Notes: a model not told the origin generated them from the letters alone. A DNA stretch of 64,000 nt from Okibacterium sp. HSC-33S16 (GCF_024171565.1 NZ_JALJZZ010000005.1:1-64000), one strand, 5' to 3'; counted from the first letter of the stretch, positions 8,378 through 18,814 are shown. Program-made: numbers and translations.

Positions 8378-9411
8378 GCCGTCACCGCCTTCGCTCGACG
8401 GTGGGCTTGTCGGCGTCTCGCCGATTCGATGAGCTCGGTGGTGCGTGGCGACTGCAGCAGGCAGACCGCGGTGACCACGGCGGCCTTGAACACCATGGTG
8501 GCGATCGGCGGGATGCCGACGGTGTAGACCGTGGTGACCAGGGTCTGGATGACGAGAGCACCGATGAGGGTGCCGAGCAGCGAGTATCGTCCCCCAGCGA
8601 GCGAGGTTCCACCGATGACCACGGCCAGGATCGCGTCGAGTTCGATGAACAGTCCCGTGTTGTTGGCGTCGGCCGCCGTCTGGTTGCTCGTCAGCACGAG
8701 GCCGGCAATAGCAGCGCAAACCGCCGTGAAAACGTAGACCGTGATGAGCAGTCCGCGGGCGCGCACACCGGCGAGACGAGAGGCCTCAGGGTTGATGCCG
8801 ACCGCTTCGATCATGAGACCGAGCGCCGTTCGGCGGGTGAGCACGAGCGCGAACACGAAGATCACGGCTGCGATGAGCACCGAGATCGGCAGGCCGAGGA
8901 AGAAGCCGGACCCGATCGCCTTGAACGGCGGGCTGTTGACCGTAAGGATCTGCCCCTCGGTGATGAGCATGGCCACACCGCGACCGGCCGTCATGAGGAT
9001 CAGGGTGGCGATGATCGGCTGGATCCCGAGCACCGCGACGAGGAACCCGTTCCAGACACCAAGCACAAGCGAGATGAGCAGGGACACCCCGACGGCGACC
9101 GCGACGGTTGCGGGGCTGCCCGGGTCGCTTGAGCCGAGGATGATCGAGCACGCGACCGCTCCCGAGATGGCGCAGATAGCGCCGACGGAGAGGTCGATGC
9201 CGCGAGTGGCGATCACGAGGGTCATACCCACCGCGATCATCAGTGTCGGTGACCCGTTCCGAAGGATGTCGATGAGGCTGCCGAACAGGTGGCCGTCACG
9301 AACCTGGATGGAGAAGAACCCCGGAAAAGCGAGCAGGTTGATGATCAGCAGCACGAGAAGCATGACCACCGGCCAGAACAGGCGATGCGCCATAACTGTG
9401 TTCAGGTTCAT
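8374..9411 (-). CDS. ytfT: Sugar ABC permease, YtfT-like
   Basis: A 345-residue CUT2 permease with about eight to ten membrane segments. RGIDLSVGAICAISG near residue 70 and LAVVIGGTSLAGG near residue 265 are the conserved permease loops that contact the ATPase. The end overlaps yjfF by 4 bases and the start overlaps the ATPase by 4 bases, so all are translationally coupled. With YjfF it should form the heterodimeric membrane channel. The C-terminus is basic (ARRRQAHRRAKAV). Confidence 0.87.
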   Translation of the reverse strand: MNLNTVMAHRLFWPVVMLLVLLIINLLAFPGFFSIQVRDGHLFGSLIDILRNGSPTLMIAVGMTLVIATRGIDLSVGAICAISGAVACSIILGSSDPGSPATVAVAVGVSLLISLVLGVWNGFLVAVLGIQPIIATLILMTAGRGVAMLITEGQILTVNSPPFKAIGSGFFLGLPISVLIAAVIFVFALVLTRRTALGLMIEAVGINPEASRLAGVRARGLLITVYVFTAVCAAIAGLVLTSNQTAADANNTGLFIELDAILAVVIGGTSLAGGRYSLLGTLIGALVIQTLVTTVYTVGIPPIATMVFKAAVVTAVCLLQSPRTTELIESARRRQAHRRAKAVTA

Positions 9412-10943
9412 GCGACGGCCTCCGTCGTAGCGCCATCGGCGATGATGGCCAGCAGGGTGTCTGAGGTCAGGTCGTCGTTCTCGATGTCGGCGACCATGCG
9501 GCGGTCGCGCATCACAGCGATGCGGTGGCTGAGCCGAAGAACTTCCTCGAGTTCGGCCGAGATGTAGAGCACGCTCATCCCGTTCTCGGCGAGGTTGGAC
9601 ACGAGTTTCTGGATCTCCGCCTTGGCACCGACGTCGATGCCGCGGGTCGGTTCATCGAGGATCAGCAACCGCGGCGCGATCGCCAGCCAGCGAGCAAGCA
9701 GCACCTTTTGCTGGTTTCCGCCGGACAGGTTCTTGAGCAGGGCATCCGGGTTTGCGGGTCGAATGTTCAGCGCCTGGATGTAACTCTCGGCGAGTTCGTC
9801 CTGCCGTTTCTTCGGGATCGGACGGAACCAGCCGCGATCCGCCTGCAGCGCAAGCACGATGTTGTCCCGAACGGTCAGTTCGTCGACAATTCCTTCTTCG
9901 CGCCTGTTCTCACTCGAGTAGATGATGCGGTCACGGATCGACTGGCGTGGGGTCCGAATGCGCTTGGCCTCTCCATCGATTTCGAGAGAACCGGCATCCG
10001 CTCGATCGACGCCAGACAGGATGCGGGCCAGTTCGGTTCGACCGGAACCGAGCAGGCCGGCCAGCCCGACCACTTCGCCTTCGTAGACGTCGAGGTCGAG
10101 CGGCTCGATGGAGCCCTTTCGACCGAGGCCGATGGCGCGGACGTACGGGGTGAGCTCATGCTCGTCGACCGTCTGCTGCTTGGTCTTGCGTTCGAGGTCT
10201 TCGAGAACCGTCAGTTCCTTGCCGATCATCTTCTGCACCAGTTCAATGCGGAGCAACTCGTCGGTGAGGTATTCGCCGACGAGTTTGCCGTTGCGGAGGA
10301 CGGTGAGCCGGTCGGAAATGTCGTAGACCTGGTCGAGGAAGTGGGAGACGAAGAGGATGGCGACGCCGTCAGCCTTGAGCTCGCGGATGATGCGGAAGAG
10401 CTCCTGCACTTCATCGGCATCGAGGCTCGATGTCGGCTCGTCAAGAATGAGGACGCGGGCGTGAATGTCGGTTGCGCGCGCGATGGCGACGAGCTGTTGG
10501 ACGGCGAGGGAGTGTGACCCCAGCCGCGAGTTTGGATCGATGTCGAGGTGCAGCTTTGCGAGCAGTTCCGCGGCGCGGGCACGGGTCGCGCGCCAGTCTA
10601 TGAAGCCGAACCGGCGCGGCTCACGGCCGAGCATGATGTTCTCGGCGACGGTGAGGTTGGTGAGGAGGTTGACCTCCTGGTACACAGTTGACACCCCGGC
10701 GGCCTGAGCCTCAGCCGTGCTGTGGAACGACACCTCCTCACCCGCGAGGGTGATGACGCCGCTGTCGATGCGGTACACCCCGGTGAGCGCCTTGATCAGC
10801 GTGGACTTGCCTGCGCCGTTTTCTCCGAGGAGGGAGTGGACCTCACCGGGGAACATCCGGAAACTGACGCCGTCGAGAGCTTTCACCCCCGGGAACTCGA
10901 TGGAGATGTTCTCCATGCTGACGGCTGGCTGCGACTCGGTCAT
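9408..10943 (-). CDS. ytfR: Sugar ABC ATP-binding protein, YtfR-like
   Basis: A 511-residue tandem ATPase. The ATG at 10943 (MTESQPAVSM) is chosen because the ABC fold starts directly after it. First half: Walker [10 protein letters not shown] at about 40-48 and Walker B LILDEPTSSLD. Second half: GLLGSGRTE in place of Walker A, which is normal for CUT2 ATPases, LSGGNQQK and [14 protein letters not shown]. It energises sugar import through the YtfT/YjfF pair. An intercistronic hairpin at 10984-11021 separates it from the upstream SBP gene. Confidence 0.9.
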   Translation of the reverse strand: MTESQPAVSMENISIEFPGVKALDGVSFRMFPGEVHSLLGENGAGKSTLIKALTGVYRIDSGVITLAGEEVSFHSTAEAQAAGVSTVYQEVNLLTNLTVAENIMLGREPRRFGFIDWRATRARAAELLAKLHLDIDPNSRLGSHSLAVQQLVAIARATDIHARVLILDEPTSSLDADEVQELFRIIRELKADGVAILFVSHFLDQVYDISDRLTVLRNGKLVGEYLTDELLRIELVQKMIGKELTVLEDLERKTKQQTVDEHELTPYVRAIGLGRKGSIEPLDLDVYEGEVVGLAGLLGSGRTELARILSGVDRADAGSLEIDGEAKRIRTPRQSIRDRIIYSSENRREEGIVDELTVRDNIVLALQADRGWFRPIPKKRQDELAESYIQALNIRPANPDALLKNLSGGNQQKVLLARWLAIAPRLLILDEPTRGIDVGAKAEIQKLVSNLAENGMSVLYISAELEEVLRLSHRIAVMRDRRMVADIENDDLTSDTLLAIIADGATTEAVA

Positions 10944-10983
10944 GACCCTGCTCTCTGCGGTGAGGGGTGGGAAGGTGATGCGG

Positions 10984-11021
10984 CGAGTCGGGACCGGGCG
11001 ACGTGGCCCGGTCCCGACTCG
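10984..11021 (-). terminator. Intercistronic hairpin between ytfQ and ytfR
   Basis: A perfect 16-bp stem (arms 10984-10999 and 11006-11021, core GGGACCGGGC) with a six-base loop starts 14 bases after the SBP stop. No T-run follows on the minus strand. It probably acts as a partial terminator or 3' stabiliser that keeps SBP mRNA in excess over the ATPase and permease mRNA. Confidence 0.6.
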
Positions 11022-11034
11022 AGAGGAGCGGTGC

Positions 11035-12024
11035 TTAGTACTTGCGGTCGGGCAGGGCTTCGATAGCCTGCTCCTGGGTGAAGGTGGTCTCTTCGGTGAT
11101 GATGCGCTTCTCAACGTCCTCACCGGCGACGACCTTCTCCACGATCTCGACGAGCTGCGCTCCCAGGAGGGGCGAGCACTCGACGATGAAGTTGATCTTG
11201 CCGTCCGCGAGAGCCTGCATCCCGTCCTTCACTGCGTCAACGGTGACGATCTTGATGTCTTCACCCGGCTTCATGCCAGCGGCTTCGATTGCTTCGATGG
11301 CACCGAGCCCCATGTCGTCGTTGTGTGCGTAGATCACGTCAACGTCGGGGTTCGACTTGAGCAGCGCCTCAGTGACCTGCTTGCCACCGGCGCGGGTGAA
11401 GTCACCGGTCTGCGATGCGACGACCTGGAACTTTTCATCGGCGGCAATCACATCGGCGAAACCCTCGGCGCGGTCCAGAGCCGGAGCGGCTCCTGTCGTG
11501 CCTTCAAGCTGGATGATGTTGACCGGATCGGTTGAGTCCTTGTACTCCTCGACCAGCCACTCCCCTGCCTTCTTGCCTTCCTCGATGAAGTCCGAGCCGA
11601 GGAAGCTGACGTAGAGCGAGTCGTCCTTACTGTCGACGGCGCGGTCGGTCAGCACGACCGGGATCTCGGCGTCCTTGGCTTCCTTCAACACGGCATCCCA
11701 GCCGGATTCGATGACGGGCGAGAAGGCGATAACGTCCACACCCTGCTGGATGTACGACCGGATCGCCTTGATCTGGTTCTCCTGCTTCTGTTGGGCGTCC
11801 GAGAACTTGAGTTCGATACCGGCGTCCTTGAACGCCGCCTGGATGTCCTTCGTGTTGGCGGTGCGCCAACCGCTTTCGGCACCCACCTGGGCGAACCCGA
11901 CAATCATGTCGGCCGGGTCCTTCGGACCATCTGACGATCCGCCGCCGGACTGCGCACAGCCGGTCAGCGCCAGAAGCAGTGCTCCCGCAGCGGCCAACGG
12001 GCCAAGAATCTTTTTCACAACCAA
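11035..12024 (-). CDS. ytfQ: Sugar ABC substrate-binding lipoprotein, YtfQ-like
   Basis: A 329-residue lipoprotein. A signal peptide with lipobox LTGC (cysteine near residue 23) precedes a type-1 periplasmic-binding fold beginning IVGFAQVGAESGWRTA, the hallmark start of YtfQ. The signatures TDRAVD, VEEYKD and YAHNDDMGLGAIEAIEAAG follow. YtfQ of E. coli binds galactofuranose. It is the first gene of the operon, directly downstream of the promoter and operators at 12105-12175, and should be the most highly expressed component. Confidence 0.9.
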   Translation of the reverse strand: MVVKKILGPLAAAGALLLALTGCAQSGGGSSDGPKDPADMIVGFAQVGAESGWRTANTKDIQAAFKDAGIELKFSDAQQKQENQIKAIRSYIQQGVDVIAFSPVIESGWDAVLKEAKDAEIPVVLTDRAVDSKDDSLYVSFLGSDFIEEGKKAGEWLVEEYKDSTDPVNIIQLEGTTGAAPALDRAEGFADVIAADEKFQVVASQTGDFTRAGGKQVTEALLKSNPDVDVIYAHNDDMGLGAIEAIEAAGMKPGEDIKIVTVDAVKDGMQALADGKINFIVECSPLLGAQLVEIVEKVVAGEDVEKRIITEETTFTQEQAIEALPDRKY

Positions 12025-12104
12025 ACCTCCTTGTTCGGCCGGCGCGACGCGAACGACTGCTGTGTCGGATGCCGGTTGACCAGATCGTTCTGGTCATGGC
12101 TCGA

Positions 12105-12134
12105 ATGTTAGCGCTCACAATTGAGGCACCGCAA
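12105..12134 (-). promoter_or_regulatory. Sigma-70-type promoter of the ytfQRT-yjfF operon
   Basis: On the minus strand TTGCGG (12134-12129) and TAACAT (12110-12105) are separated by 18 bases. The palindromic operator at 12106-12119 covers the spacer end and the -10, so repressor binding would block RNA polymerase directly. Confidence 0.55.
12106..12119. promoter_or_regulatory. LacI-family operator O1 overlapping the ytfQ -10
   Basis: TGTTAGCGCTCACA is a near-perfect palindrome centred on CG, the classic LacI/GalR operator form. The probable reader is the LacI protein at 6215-7279, encoded at the far end of the same gene group. Confidence 0.65.
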
Positions 12135-12161
12135 GAGCGATTTACGCCGCCGTTACCAAAT

Positions 12162-12175
12162 TGTGAGCGATCACA
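12162..12175. promoter_or_regulatory. LacI-family operator O2 upstream of the ytfQ promoter
   Basis: TGTGAGCGATCACA is a second palindrome with the same half-site (TGTGA-GCG), centred 56 bases upstream of O1. Two operators about five helical turns apart suit cooperative binding or a small repression loop. Confidence 0.6.
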
Positions 12176-12201
12176 GTACGACGCGTCAATGCGCGCAGAA
12201 A

Positions 12202-12229
12202 GGACCGGCGAGATCTCTCCCGCCGGTCC
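12202..12229 (-). terminator. Terminator of the gguA-gguB-chvE operon
   Basis: A 9-bp perfect stem (GGACCGGCG with CGCCGGTCC) lies 26 bases past the SBP stop and is followed on the minus strand by TTTCTG. It ends the upstream operon just before the ytfQ regulatory region. Confidence 0.55.
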
Positions 12230-12255
12230 AGTCGATGTGACGGTTGGCCTGGCCG

Positions 12256-13353
12256 TTATTGCTGGGTCAGCGGCTCGAGGTTCGGGTCATTTGCATAGGC
12301 GTCCGCTGCGTTCTCCTTCGTCACAATGACCGGAGGAAGCAGGAATGCCGGAACAACCTTGACGCCGTTGTCATATGACTTGTCGTCGTTGGTTTCGACT
12401 TTCTCGCCCTTTTGCGCTTGCTGGACCATGGCGATCGCCTGCTTGACGAGCGCACGGGTGTCCTTGTTGATCGTCGAGTACTGCTCCCCGGCCATGATCG
12501 ACTTCACCGACTCCACTTCGGAGTCCTGACCGGTCACGGTCGGAATGGGCTTCCCGGCCGCCTTGACACTGGTGATGATGGCCCGAGCGAGGTTGTCGTT
12601 CGGGGAAAGAACACCATCGAGCTCCGCTGCGCTGTAGTTACCAGCCAGGAGCGTGTCCATGCGGTCCTGCGCGTTTTTCGCGAGCCATCCGGCCGTTGCC
12701 GTTTGTTTGATATCGGTCTGGCCAGACACCACGTTGAGCGTGCCGTCGTCAATCTTCGGCTGCAGGATCTTCATCGCGCCTCCAAAGAACACCGCCGAGT
12801 TCGCGTCGTCGGACGAACCGGAGAAGAGCTCGATGTTGTACGGACCCTCCGGCTTCTTGGCAGCCATACCGTCGAGCAAGGCCTGACCCTGCAGCTCGCC
12901 GACTTTTTCGTTGTCGTAGGCGACGTAGTAATCGACATTCTTCGTGTTGAGGATCAACCGGTCGTACGCAATCACGATCGCGCCCGCATCAGCGGCCGCC
13001 TGCACTTGGCTGGACAGCTGACCTCCGTCCTTCGCACCGATGATGATGACCTTCGCGCCCTTGGTGACCATGGACGAAATTTGGTTCTGCTGGTCGGCGA
13101 CAGTGTTCGTCGCGGCCGCGTACTGGACGTCTCCCTTGAAGCCAGCCTCCTTCAAGCCATCCTCGAACAATTTGCCAGCCAGAACCCAGTTCTCGGAGGT
13201 TTTGTCCGGCAAAGCGACACCAATAACCGCATCCTTGGCGAAGCCCGAGGCTTCGTCCGTTGAACCTGAACTGGCGCCGCGGGTGGAACAGCCCGTCAGC
13301 GCCATGGCCGCGGTGACGACAATCGCCGACGCGACTAGTGCGAATCTACGCAT
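12256..13353 (-). CDS. chvE: Multiple-sugar-binding lipoprotein, ChvE/XylF-like
   Basis: A 365-residue lipoprotein. The ATG at 13353 is chosen because AGAGAG lies about 8 bases upstream; a GTG at 13362 would sit on top of that site. Lipobox LTGC has its cysteine near residue 22, followed by a serine/glycine linker and a binding fold with IGVALPDKTSENW, VIAYDRLI and ELFSGSSDDANS, typical of ChvE, which binds xylose, arabinose, glucose and galactose. It is last in its operon (ATPase, permease, SBP), unlike the paralogous module at 21935-25950 where the SBP is first. Confidence 0.87.
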   Translation of the reverse strand: MRRFALVASAIVVTAAMALTGCSTRGASSGSTDEASGFAKDAVIGVALPDKTSENWVLAGKLFEDGLKEAGFKGDVQYAAATNTVADQQNQISSMVTKGAKVIIIGAKDGGQLSSQVQAAADAGAIVIAYDRLILNTKNVDYYVAYDNEKVGELQGQALLDGMAAKKPEGPYNIELFSGSSDDANSAVFFGGAMKILQPKIDDGTLNVVSGQTDIKQTATAGWLAKNAQDRMDTLLAGNYSAAELDGVLSPNDNLARAIITSVKAAGKPIPTVTGQDSEVESVKSIMAGEQYSTINKDTRALVKQAIAMVQQAQKGEKVETNDDKSYDNGVKVVPAFLLPPVIVTKENAADAYANDPNLEPLTQQ

Positions 13354-13420
13354 GGAATTCACTCTCTCTGTGCTTGATGGATATGTCGGGTGCTGTGCGC
13401 ACTCGGACTATCCCGGACAC

Positions 13421-14773
13421 TCAGTTCGGGGTAGTGGATTGTGAGCGGGACGTCGACTCCGCGTTGTTGGTCGGTTCCACCACTGGACGCTCGATGGGTG
13501 TGGCGTTCTGGTCCCCCGGTGACGCAGTGCGGCGTCGATTCATCAGCCCAAGAATCGACGGCCGGCCTTGCCGCTTGCTGTAAACGTCGATGCCAACGGC
13601 GAGGAGGAGCACAAGACCCTTGATGATCTGCACACGGTCGACTCCAACCCCGAGCAACTGCAGCCCATTGTTCAAGACGGCGATCACAAGGCCTCCAACG
13701 ATCGACCCCACGATCGTGCCGATACCGCCGGAGACAGCGGCACCACCGATGAAGACTGCGGCGATGGCATCGAGCTCCCAGCCGACACCGTCACCAGGGC
13801 CCGATGCGACCGAGCGGGCGACCGCGATCATTCCCGCCAGGGAGGCCAGGATCGACATGTTCATCATGACGAAGAAGTTGATCCTCTTGATCTTCACGCC
13901 AGACAGTTCGGCCGCGTGCCAGTTGCCGCCAACCGCATAAATGTGTCGACCGTATGTGGTGTTGCGGGTGACAAAGGAGTACGCGAGAACGAGCACGCCG
14001 AGGATGATGCCCGAGACGGGGAAACTTGTGCCGACGCGGCCGCCGGCGAACAGCAGGGTCGCGTACACAACGATGCCGAGCAGGATGAGCACCTTGACGA
14101 CGCTGACCCAGAGGGGTGCCTTCTCTGATTGCATCCTGGTCTGGGCGCGCCGAAGCCGAATCTCCTGAATGACGACGATGACGGCAACAAGAAGTCCGAG
14201 CAACAGTGTCGGATTGCTGTAGCCGAAGTCGGGTCCGAAGTCGGGGAGAAAGCCGCCGCCGATCACAGTGAAGGCGTCCGGCACCGGCACGGTTGCGGAG
14301 TTTCCGATGAACTGGTTACCGCCGCGGAAGATCAGCATGCCGGCCAGGGTGACGATGAACGCCGGGACGCCCACGTACGCCACCCACCAGCCTTGCCAGG
14401 CTCCGATCAGGGCCCCGATGACAAGGCCAAGCAGGATGGCGAGTGGCCAGGGCAAATTCCAGCTGTTCATCGACGTTGCCACGACAATTCCCGTGAACGC
14501 GGCGACCGAACCCACCGAAAGGTCGATGTGTCCGGCGATGATCACCATGACCATTCCGATGGCGAGGATGAGCACGTAGGCGTTCTGGTTCACCAGGTTG
14601 ATGAGGTTCGTCGGATCCAGTGTCAGGCCGCCCGTCGCGATCTGAAAGATGACGATGATCACGACGAGTGCACCGAGGATGCCGACCTGCCGACCGCTCG
14701 ACTGCCCACCGCCGAACATCTTGCCGAGTTCGCGGATGCCTCCCGACCGCTTACGTTGCGTTGTAGTGCTCAT
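13421..14773 (-). CDS. gguB: Multiple-sugar ABC permease, GguB-like
   Basis: A 450-residue CUT2 permease, longer than ytfT-type permeases because of extra central membrane segments and a hydrophilic C-terminal tail of about 35 residues ([15 protein letters not shown]). [16 protein letters not shown] near residue 82 and [15 protein letters not shown] near residue 355 are family loops. Its ATG overlaps the stop of the ATPase gene by 4 bases. It is a clear paralogue of the permease at 21935-23176. Confidence 0.87.
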   Translation of the reverse strand: MSTTTQRKRSGGIRELGKMFGGGQSSGRQVGILGALVVIIVIFQIATGGLTLDPTNLINLVNQNAYVLILAIGMVMVIIAGHIDLSVGSVAAFTGIVVATSMNSWNLPWPLAILLGLVIGALIGAWQGWWVAYVGVPAFIVTLAGMLIFRGGNQFIGNSATVPVPDAFTVIGGGFLPDFGPDFGYSNPTLLLGLLVAVIVVIQEIRLRRAQTRMQSEKAPLWVSVVKVLILLGIVVYATLLFAGGRVGTSFPVSGIILGVLVLAYSFVTRNTTYGRHIYAVGGNWHAAELSGVKIKRINFFVMMNMSILASLAGMIAVARSVASGPGDGVGWELDAIAAVFIGGAAVSGGIGTIVGSIVGGLVIAVLNNGLQLLGVGVDRVQIIKGLVLLLAVGIDVYSKRQGRPSILGLMNRRRTASPGDQNATPIERPVVEPTNNAESTSRSQSTTPN

Positions 14774-16314
14774 CGACTCACTGCCCTCTTTGACGTCATG
14801 TTTTTCATCAGGGTTTCGGGATCCGCTTGGGCACTTGGCAGGTCAGCGGTGATGGTGCCCTCGAAGATCGTGTAGATCCGATCGGAGACGCCAAGGAGTT
14901 CGGGCAGTTCAGACGAGATCATGATGATCCCTTTGCCCTGGGCGGCGAGATCACGAATGATGCCGTAGATCTCTGTTTTGGCACCGACATCGATGCCACG
15001 GGTGGGCTCGTCCAAAATCAGCAGGTCGGGATCTGTAAACATCCACTTCGCCAGAACAACCTTTTGCTGGTTGCCGCCTGACAGTTTGTTCACGCCCTCA
15101 TCGACGGTCGGTGTTTTGATCCGGAGACTCTTCCGATACCGCTCAGCGACGGTGTGTTCCGCGACTTTGTCGACAACGGAAGCTTTCGAAATCTTCGACA
15201 GCTTGGCCGACACGATCGAGCGTTTGATGTCGTCGAGCAAGTTGAGCCCGAGCGTCTTGCGGTCCTCACTGACGTAGGCGATCCCGTGCTCGATCGCCTC
15301 GCTGACGGTGCGCAACTGGATTTCCTCGCCATCCTTGAAGACACGCCCTGAGAGGTAGGTGCCGTATGACCGACCAAAGATACTCATCGCCAATTCGGTG
15401 CGCCCGGCACCCATCAGGCCAGCAAAACCGACGACTTCGCCACGCCGCACAATGAAGCTGGAGTTCTTCACGACCAGTCGTTCGGCCGTCAGCGGATGCT
15501 GAACCGTCCAGTTACGCACCTCGAAAAAGACCTCGCCGATGGTGGATTCGTGCTCAGGGAATCGGTTCTCGAGCACTCGCCCGACCATGCCCTGGATGAT
15601 CCGGTCTTCGTTGACACCGTTCGCCGAGACATCAATCGTCTCGATCGTCTTTCCGTCTCGGATGATCGTGATCGAATCGGCGACGGCCTCAATCTCATTG
15701 AGCTTGTGCGAGATCATGATCGAGCTGATGCCCTTGCCTTTGAGCCCCCGAATGAGGTCAAGCAGGTGCTGCGAGTCGGCCTCGTTAAGCGCCGCCGTCG
15801 GCTCGTCAAGGATGAGCAGTTTCACCGACTTGTTGAGCGCCTTGGCGATCTCAACGAGCTGCTGCTTGCCGACACCGATGTTTTTGATCTGAGTGTCAGG
15901 GTCATCGTTCAGGCCGACGCGTGCGAGCAACTGAATGGCCTCGGTCTTCGCGGCCTCCCAGTCGATCACTCCGCCGCGGCCCGGCTCGTTGCCGAGGAAG
16001 ATGTTCTCGGTGATCGACAGTTCGGGGATCAATGCGAGTTCCTGGTGGATGATCACGATTCCGGCATGCTCGCTCGACCGGATGTCCTTGAACCGCATCT
16101 CCTGGCCCTGGTAGATGATGTCGCCCGCATACGTGCCGTAGGGGTAGACGCCCGACAGCACCTTCATCAGCGTTGATTTGCCGGCGCCGTTCTCGCCACA
16201 GATCGCGTGGATCTCCCCGGCCTTCACCTCAATCGAGACGTCGGAGAGCGCCTTGACTCCCGGAAATTCCTTGGTGATCGACCGCATCTCGAGGATCGTT
16301 GGGCTCGCCGTCAC
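14770..16314 (-). CDS. gguA: Multiple-sugar ABC ATP-binding protein, GguA-like
   Basis: A 514-residue tandem ATPase. Walker [10 protein letters not shown] is at about residues 40-48, [16 protein letters not shown] gives Walker B of the first half, and the second half has [23 protein letters not shown] and [14 protein letters not shown]. It is the first gene of the three-gene operon, with a candidate promoter at 16417-16446. Sequence is close to the ATPase at 23208-24737, pointing to duplication of a whole importer. Confidence 0.9.
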   Translation of the reverse strand: MTASPTILEMRSITKEFPGVKALSDVSIEVKAGEIHAICGENGAGKSTLMKVLSGVYPYGTYAGDIIYQGQEMRFKDIRSSEHAGIVIIHQELALIPELSITENIFLGNEPGRGGVIDWEAAKTEAIQLLARVGLNDDPDTQIKNIGVGKQQLVEIAKALNKSVKLLILDEPTAALNEADSQHLLDLIRGLKGKGISSIMISHKLNEIEAVADSITIIRDGKTIETIDVSANGVNEDRIIQGMVGRVLENRFPEHESTIGEVFFEVRNWTVQHPLTAERLVVKNSSFIVRRGEVVGFAGLMGAGRTELAMSIFGRSYGTYLSGRVFKDGEEIQLRTVSEAIEHGIAYVSEDRKTLGLNLLDDIKRSIVSAKLSKISKASVVDKVAEHTVAERYRKSLRIKTPTVDEGVNKLSGGNQQKVVLAKWMFTDPDLLILDEPTRGIDVGAKTEIYGIIRDLAAQGKGIIMISSELPELLGVSDRIYTIFEGTITADLPSAQADPETLMKNMTSKRAVSR

Positions 16315-16416
16315 TGAACACTCCCTTGTGCTGCCGGCTCTCGCCGAACGATTCAGCGCCTGCGGTCGTGCTCACATTCGAGTGGAATCCGGGACGCCAC
16401 CGTAAGACTGCCTCCG

Positions 16417-16446
16417 AGTAAACGACATCGTCCGGGTCCCCGTCAA
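16417..16446 (-). promoter_or_regulatory. Candidate promoter of gguA-gguB-chvE
   Basis: Minus-strand TTGACG (16446-16441) and TTTACT (16422-16417) are 18 bases apart, about 100 bases ahead of gguA. The gap 16315-16498 shows only this and a lone TGTGAGCACG half-site near 16370. Confidence 0.4.
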
Positions 16447-16498
16447 CGCATCGAGACCCTTTCGTGACCTTTGCTCAGGTCAATTGTTCGACCCATAA

Positions 16499-16536
16499 AG
16501 AAAGCGGATGCTGCCAGCTGGCAGCATCCGCTTTCT
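16499..16536 (-). terminator. Terminator of the arabinose operon
   Basis: A perfect 38-base palindrome centred between 16517 and 16518 (core GATGCTGCCAGCTGGCAGCA) lies 33 bases after the araA stop. The stem contains the word CGGATGC in both arms. Both sides have A/T bases at the stem foot, so it may stop transcription from araA. Confidence 0.7.
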
Positions 16537-16569
16537 GACGTTTTCGATCGGTATCGAAACGAAAATTCC

Positions 16570-18087
16570 CTAGAACCCCTGAGCCAGGCGGTAATAGGCG
16601 TTGTTCCAGCGCACCTCACGGGCGAAACCGTCGAGCGTGGTTTCGTTGTCGATGACGAGCAGTTCGGTGCCGGCGATGGCCGCGAAGTCGCGGAACACGT
16701 CGACGCCGACGGCGTTGGTCATCACGGTGTGGTGGGCGGCACCAGCGGTCAGCCAGGCGGCAGCCGAGGTGGAGAACGACGGCTCGGGCTTCCAGACCGC
16801 ACGACCGACCGGGAGGTTCGGCAGCGCCTCTGCGGGCTCGATGACGTCGACGACGTTCGCGACCAAACGGAAGCGATCACGCATGTCGCTCATCGCTACC
16901 ACCACGGCCGGACCGGGGTCTGCGGTGAAGACCAGGCGCACCGGGTCTTCCTTGCCACCGATGCCGAGCGGGTGGATCTCGAGCGTCGGCTTGGTGGCCG
17001 TCAGGCTCGGGCTGACCTCGAGCATGTGCGCTCCGAGGATCTGCTCCTCACCGGGAACGAGGTGGTAGGTGTAGTCCTCCATGAGCGAGGCGCCACCGGG
17101 CAGGCCGGAGCCCATCACCGCTGCGGCGCGCACGAGGATCGCGGTCTTCCAGTCGCCCTCGGCGCCGAAGCCGTAGCCCTCGGCCATGAGCCGCTGCACG
17201 GCGAGGCCGGGCAGCTGCTTGAGTGCACCGAGGTCTTCGAACGAGGTAGTGAATGCACCGAAGCCACCCTCTTCGAGGAACGAGCGCAGTCCGAGTTCGA
17301 TCGCGGCACCGTCGCGGAGCGAGGAGTGGCGGTCGCCACCCTTCCGCAGTTCGGGCACGACGTCGTAGAGCTCTTCGTACTCAGCCACAAGCGCATCGAT
17401 GTCTGACTCTGATGCTGCAGCGACAGCATCCGCCAAATCATTGACACCCCAGGTGTTGACCTGAACGCCGAACTTGAGCTCAGCTTCGGTCTTGTCACCC
17501 TCGGTAACCGCGACGTAGCGCATGTTGTCGCCGAACCGGGCGAGCTTGAGCTCGTGCGTGGCGGCCCAACCGGCAGCGGCGCGCATCCAGGTGCCGACCT
17601 GTGCGGTAACGGCCGGGTTGGAGACGTGGCCGACAACGGTCTTGCGGGAGACACCGAGTCGGGTCTGGATGTAGCCGAACTCCCGGTCGCCGTGTGCGGC
17701 CTGGTTGAGGTTCATGAAGTCCATGTCGATGCTCGACCATGGCAGCTCGACATTGGCCTGCGTGTGCAGGTGAAGCAGTGGCTTCTTCAGGGCGTCGAGG
17801 CCCGAGATCCACATCTTGGCCGGCGAGAACGTGTGCATCCAGGCGATGAGGCCGATGACGTTGTCGTCGGAGTTGGCGTCGAGGGCCGCGCGGCGGATGG
17901 ATTCCGAGTCCTTGAGCACGGGCTTCCAGACCACCTTGACCGGAACGTCGGACGCCGCGCCGAGCGCGCGGGCGATTTCCTGCGACTGGTCCGCAACCTG
18001 CTGGAGGGTCTCCTCGCCGTAGAGGTTCTGGCTTCCGGTGAGGAACCAGACCTCATAGGCGTCGAGCGAAGTGGTGAGTTTAGGCAT
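16570..18087 (-). CDS. araA: L-arabinose isomerase
   Basis: A 505-residue enzyme converting L-arabinose to L-ribulose with a divalent metal in the cytoplasm. The N-terminus contains [18 protein letters not shown], the classical AraA opening, followed by [16 protein letters not shown]. The conserved EGDWKTA and MEDYTYHL segments follow, and the C-terminal H(H/T)-type ligands (GAAHHTVMT) are present. Its start overlaps araD by 8 bases, and a strong terminator lies downstream, so it is the last gene of the operon araB-araD-araA. Confidence 0.96.
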   Translation of the reverse strand: MPKLTTSLDAYEVWFLTGSQNLYGEETLQQVADQSQEIARALGAASDVPVKVVWKPVLKDSESIRRAALDANSDDNVIGLIAWMHTFSPAKMWISGLDALKKPLLHLHTQANVELPWSSIDMDFMNLNQAAHGDREFGYIQTRLGVSRKTVVGHVSNPAVTAQVGTWMRAAAGWAATHELKLARFGDNMRYVAVTEGDKTEAELKFGVQVNTWGVNDLADAVAAASESDIDALVAEYEELYDVVPELRKGGDRHSSLRDGAAIELGLRSFLEEGGFGAFTTSFEDLGALKQLPGLAVQRLMAEGYGFGAEGDWKTAILVRAAAVMGSGLPGGASLMEDYTYHLVPGEEQILGAHMLEVSPSLTATKPTLEIHPLGIGGKEDPVRLVFTADPGPAVVVAMSDMRDRFRLVANVVDVIEPAEALPNLPVGRAVWKPEPSFSTSAAAWLTAGAAHHTVMTNAVGVDVFRDFAAIAGTELLVIDNETTLDGFAREVRWNNAYYRLAQGF

Positions 18088-18814
18088 TCAGGTCTCCTTG
18101 GGTGTCTGCGAGAGCGCCCTGCGGCGCCTGGCCGTAGACGTTCTGGTAGCGGTCGAACAGGGAATCGATAGCGGGCTGGGGAATGTCAACCGGGGCGCCC
18201 AACTGGCGGGAGATGTGCACGGTACGTGCGACGTCTTCCACCATGACGGCGGCCTTCACGGCGTCCTTCGCGTCCTTGCCGATGGTGAACGGGCCGTGGT
18301 TGGCCATCAGAACGGCTCGGCTGCGGTGGCCGGTGAGGGTCTCCACGATGCCGCGACCGATCGAGTCGTCGCCGATGATGGCAAACGGTCCAATCGGAAT
18401 CTCGTCGCCGAACTCGTCTGCCATCGCGGTGATGACACACGGGATCGGTTCGTTGCGTGCAGCCCAGGCCACGGCGTAGGTCGAGTGTGTGTGCACGACG
18501 CCGCCAACCTCGGGCATATTCCGGTACACGTATGCATGCGCTGCAGTATCGCTCGATGGTGATCGGTCCGATCCGGGAGTGCCCGGAATAACGGTGCCGT
18601 CGAGGTCGCAGAGGATCATGTTCTCGGGAGCGAGGTCGTCGTAGCTCACGCCGGACGGTTTGATCACGAACAGGTCGGCTCCCGGGACGCGGCCGGAAAC
18701 GTTGCCGCCGGTCCAGACGACAAGTCCGTAACGGACGAGTTCGCTGTGGAGGTTGGCGACGTCGGCCCTTACCCGGGCGATGGCGACTTCGATTTCGGGG
18801 GAATAGGTGCTCAC
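18080..18814 (-). CDS. araD: L-ribulose-5-phosphate 4-epimerase
   Basis: A 244-residue class II aldolase-fold epimerase converting L-ribulose 5-phosphate to D-xylulose 5-phosphate, the last step before the pentose phosphate pathway. GGNVSGR at about 37-42, [18 protein letters not shown] (aspartate near 89), VVHTHSTYA (histidines 108 and 110) and MANHGPF (histidine 173) supply the zinc and phosphate sites known for AraD. It overlaps araB by 4 bases and araA by 8. Confidence 0.95.
   Translation of the reverse strand: MSTYSPEIEVAIARVRADVANLHSELVRYGLVVWTGGNVSGRVPGADLFVIKPSGVSYDDLAPENMILCDLDGTVIPGTPGSDRSPSSDTAAHAYVYRNMPEVGGVVHTHSTYAVAWAARNEPIPCVITAMADEFGDEIPIGPFAIIGDDSIGRGIVETLTGHRSRAVLMANHGPFTIGKDAKDAVKAAVMVEDVARTVHISRQLGAPVDIPQPAIDSLFDRYQNVYGQAPQGALADTQGDLNA

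Noticed and set aside
12106-12175. CRP/GlxR-type sites (TGTGA-N6-TCACA)
   Set aside because: The spacers are four bases with a central CG, the LacI form, not the six bases of CRP-type sites.
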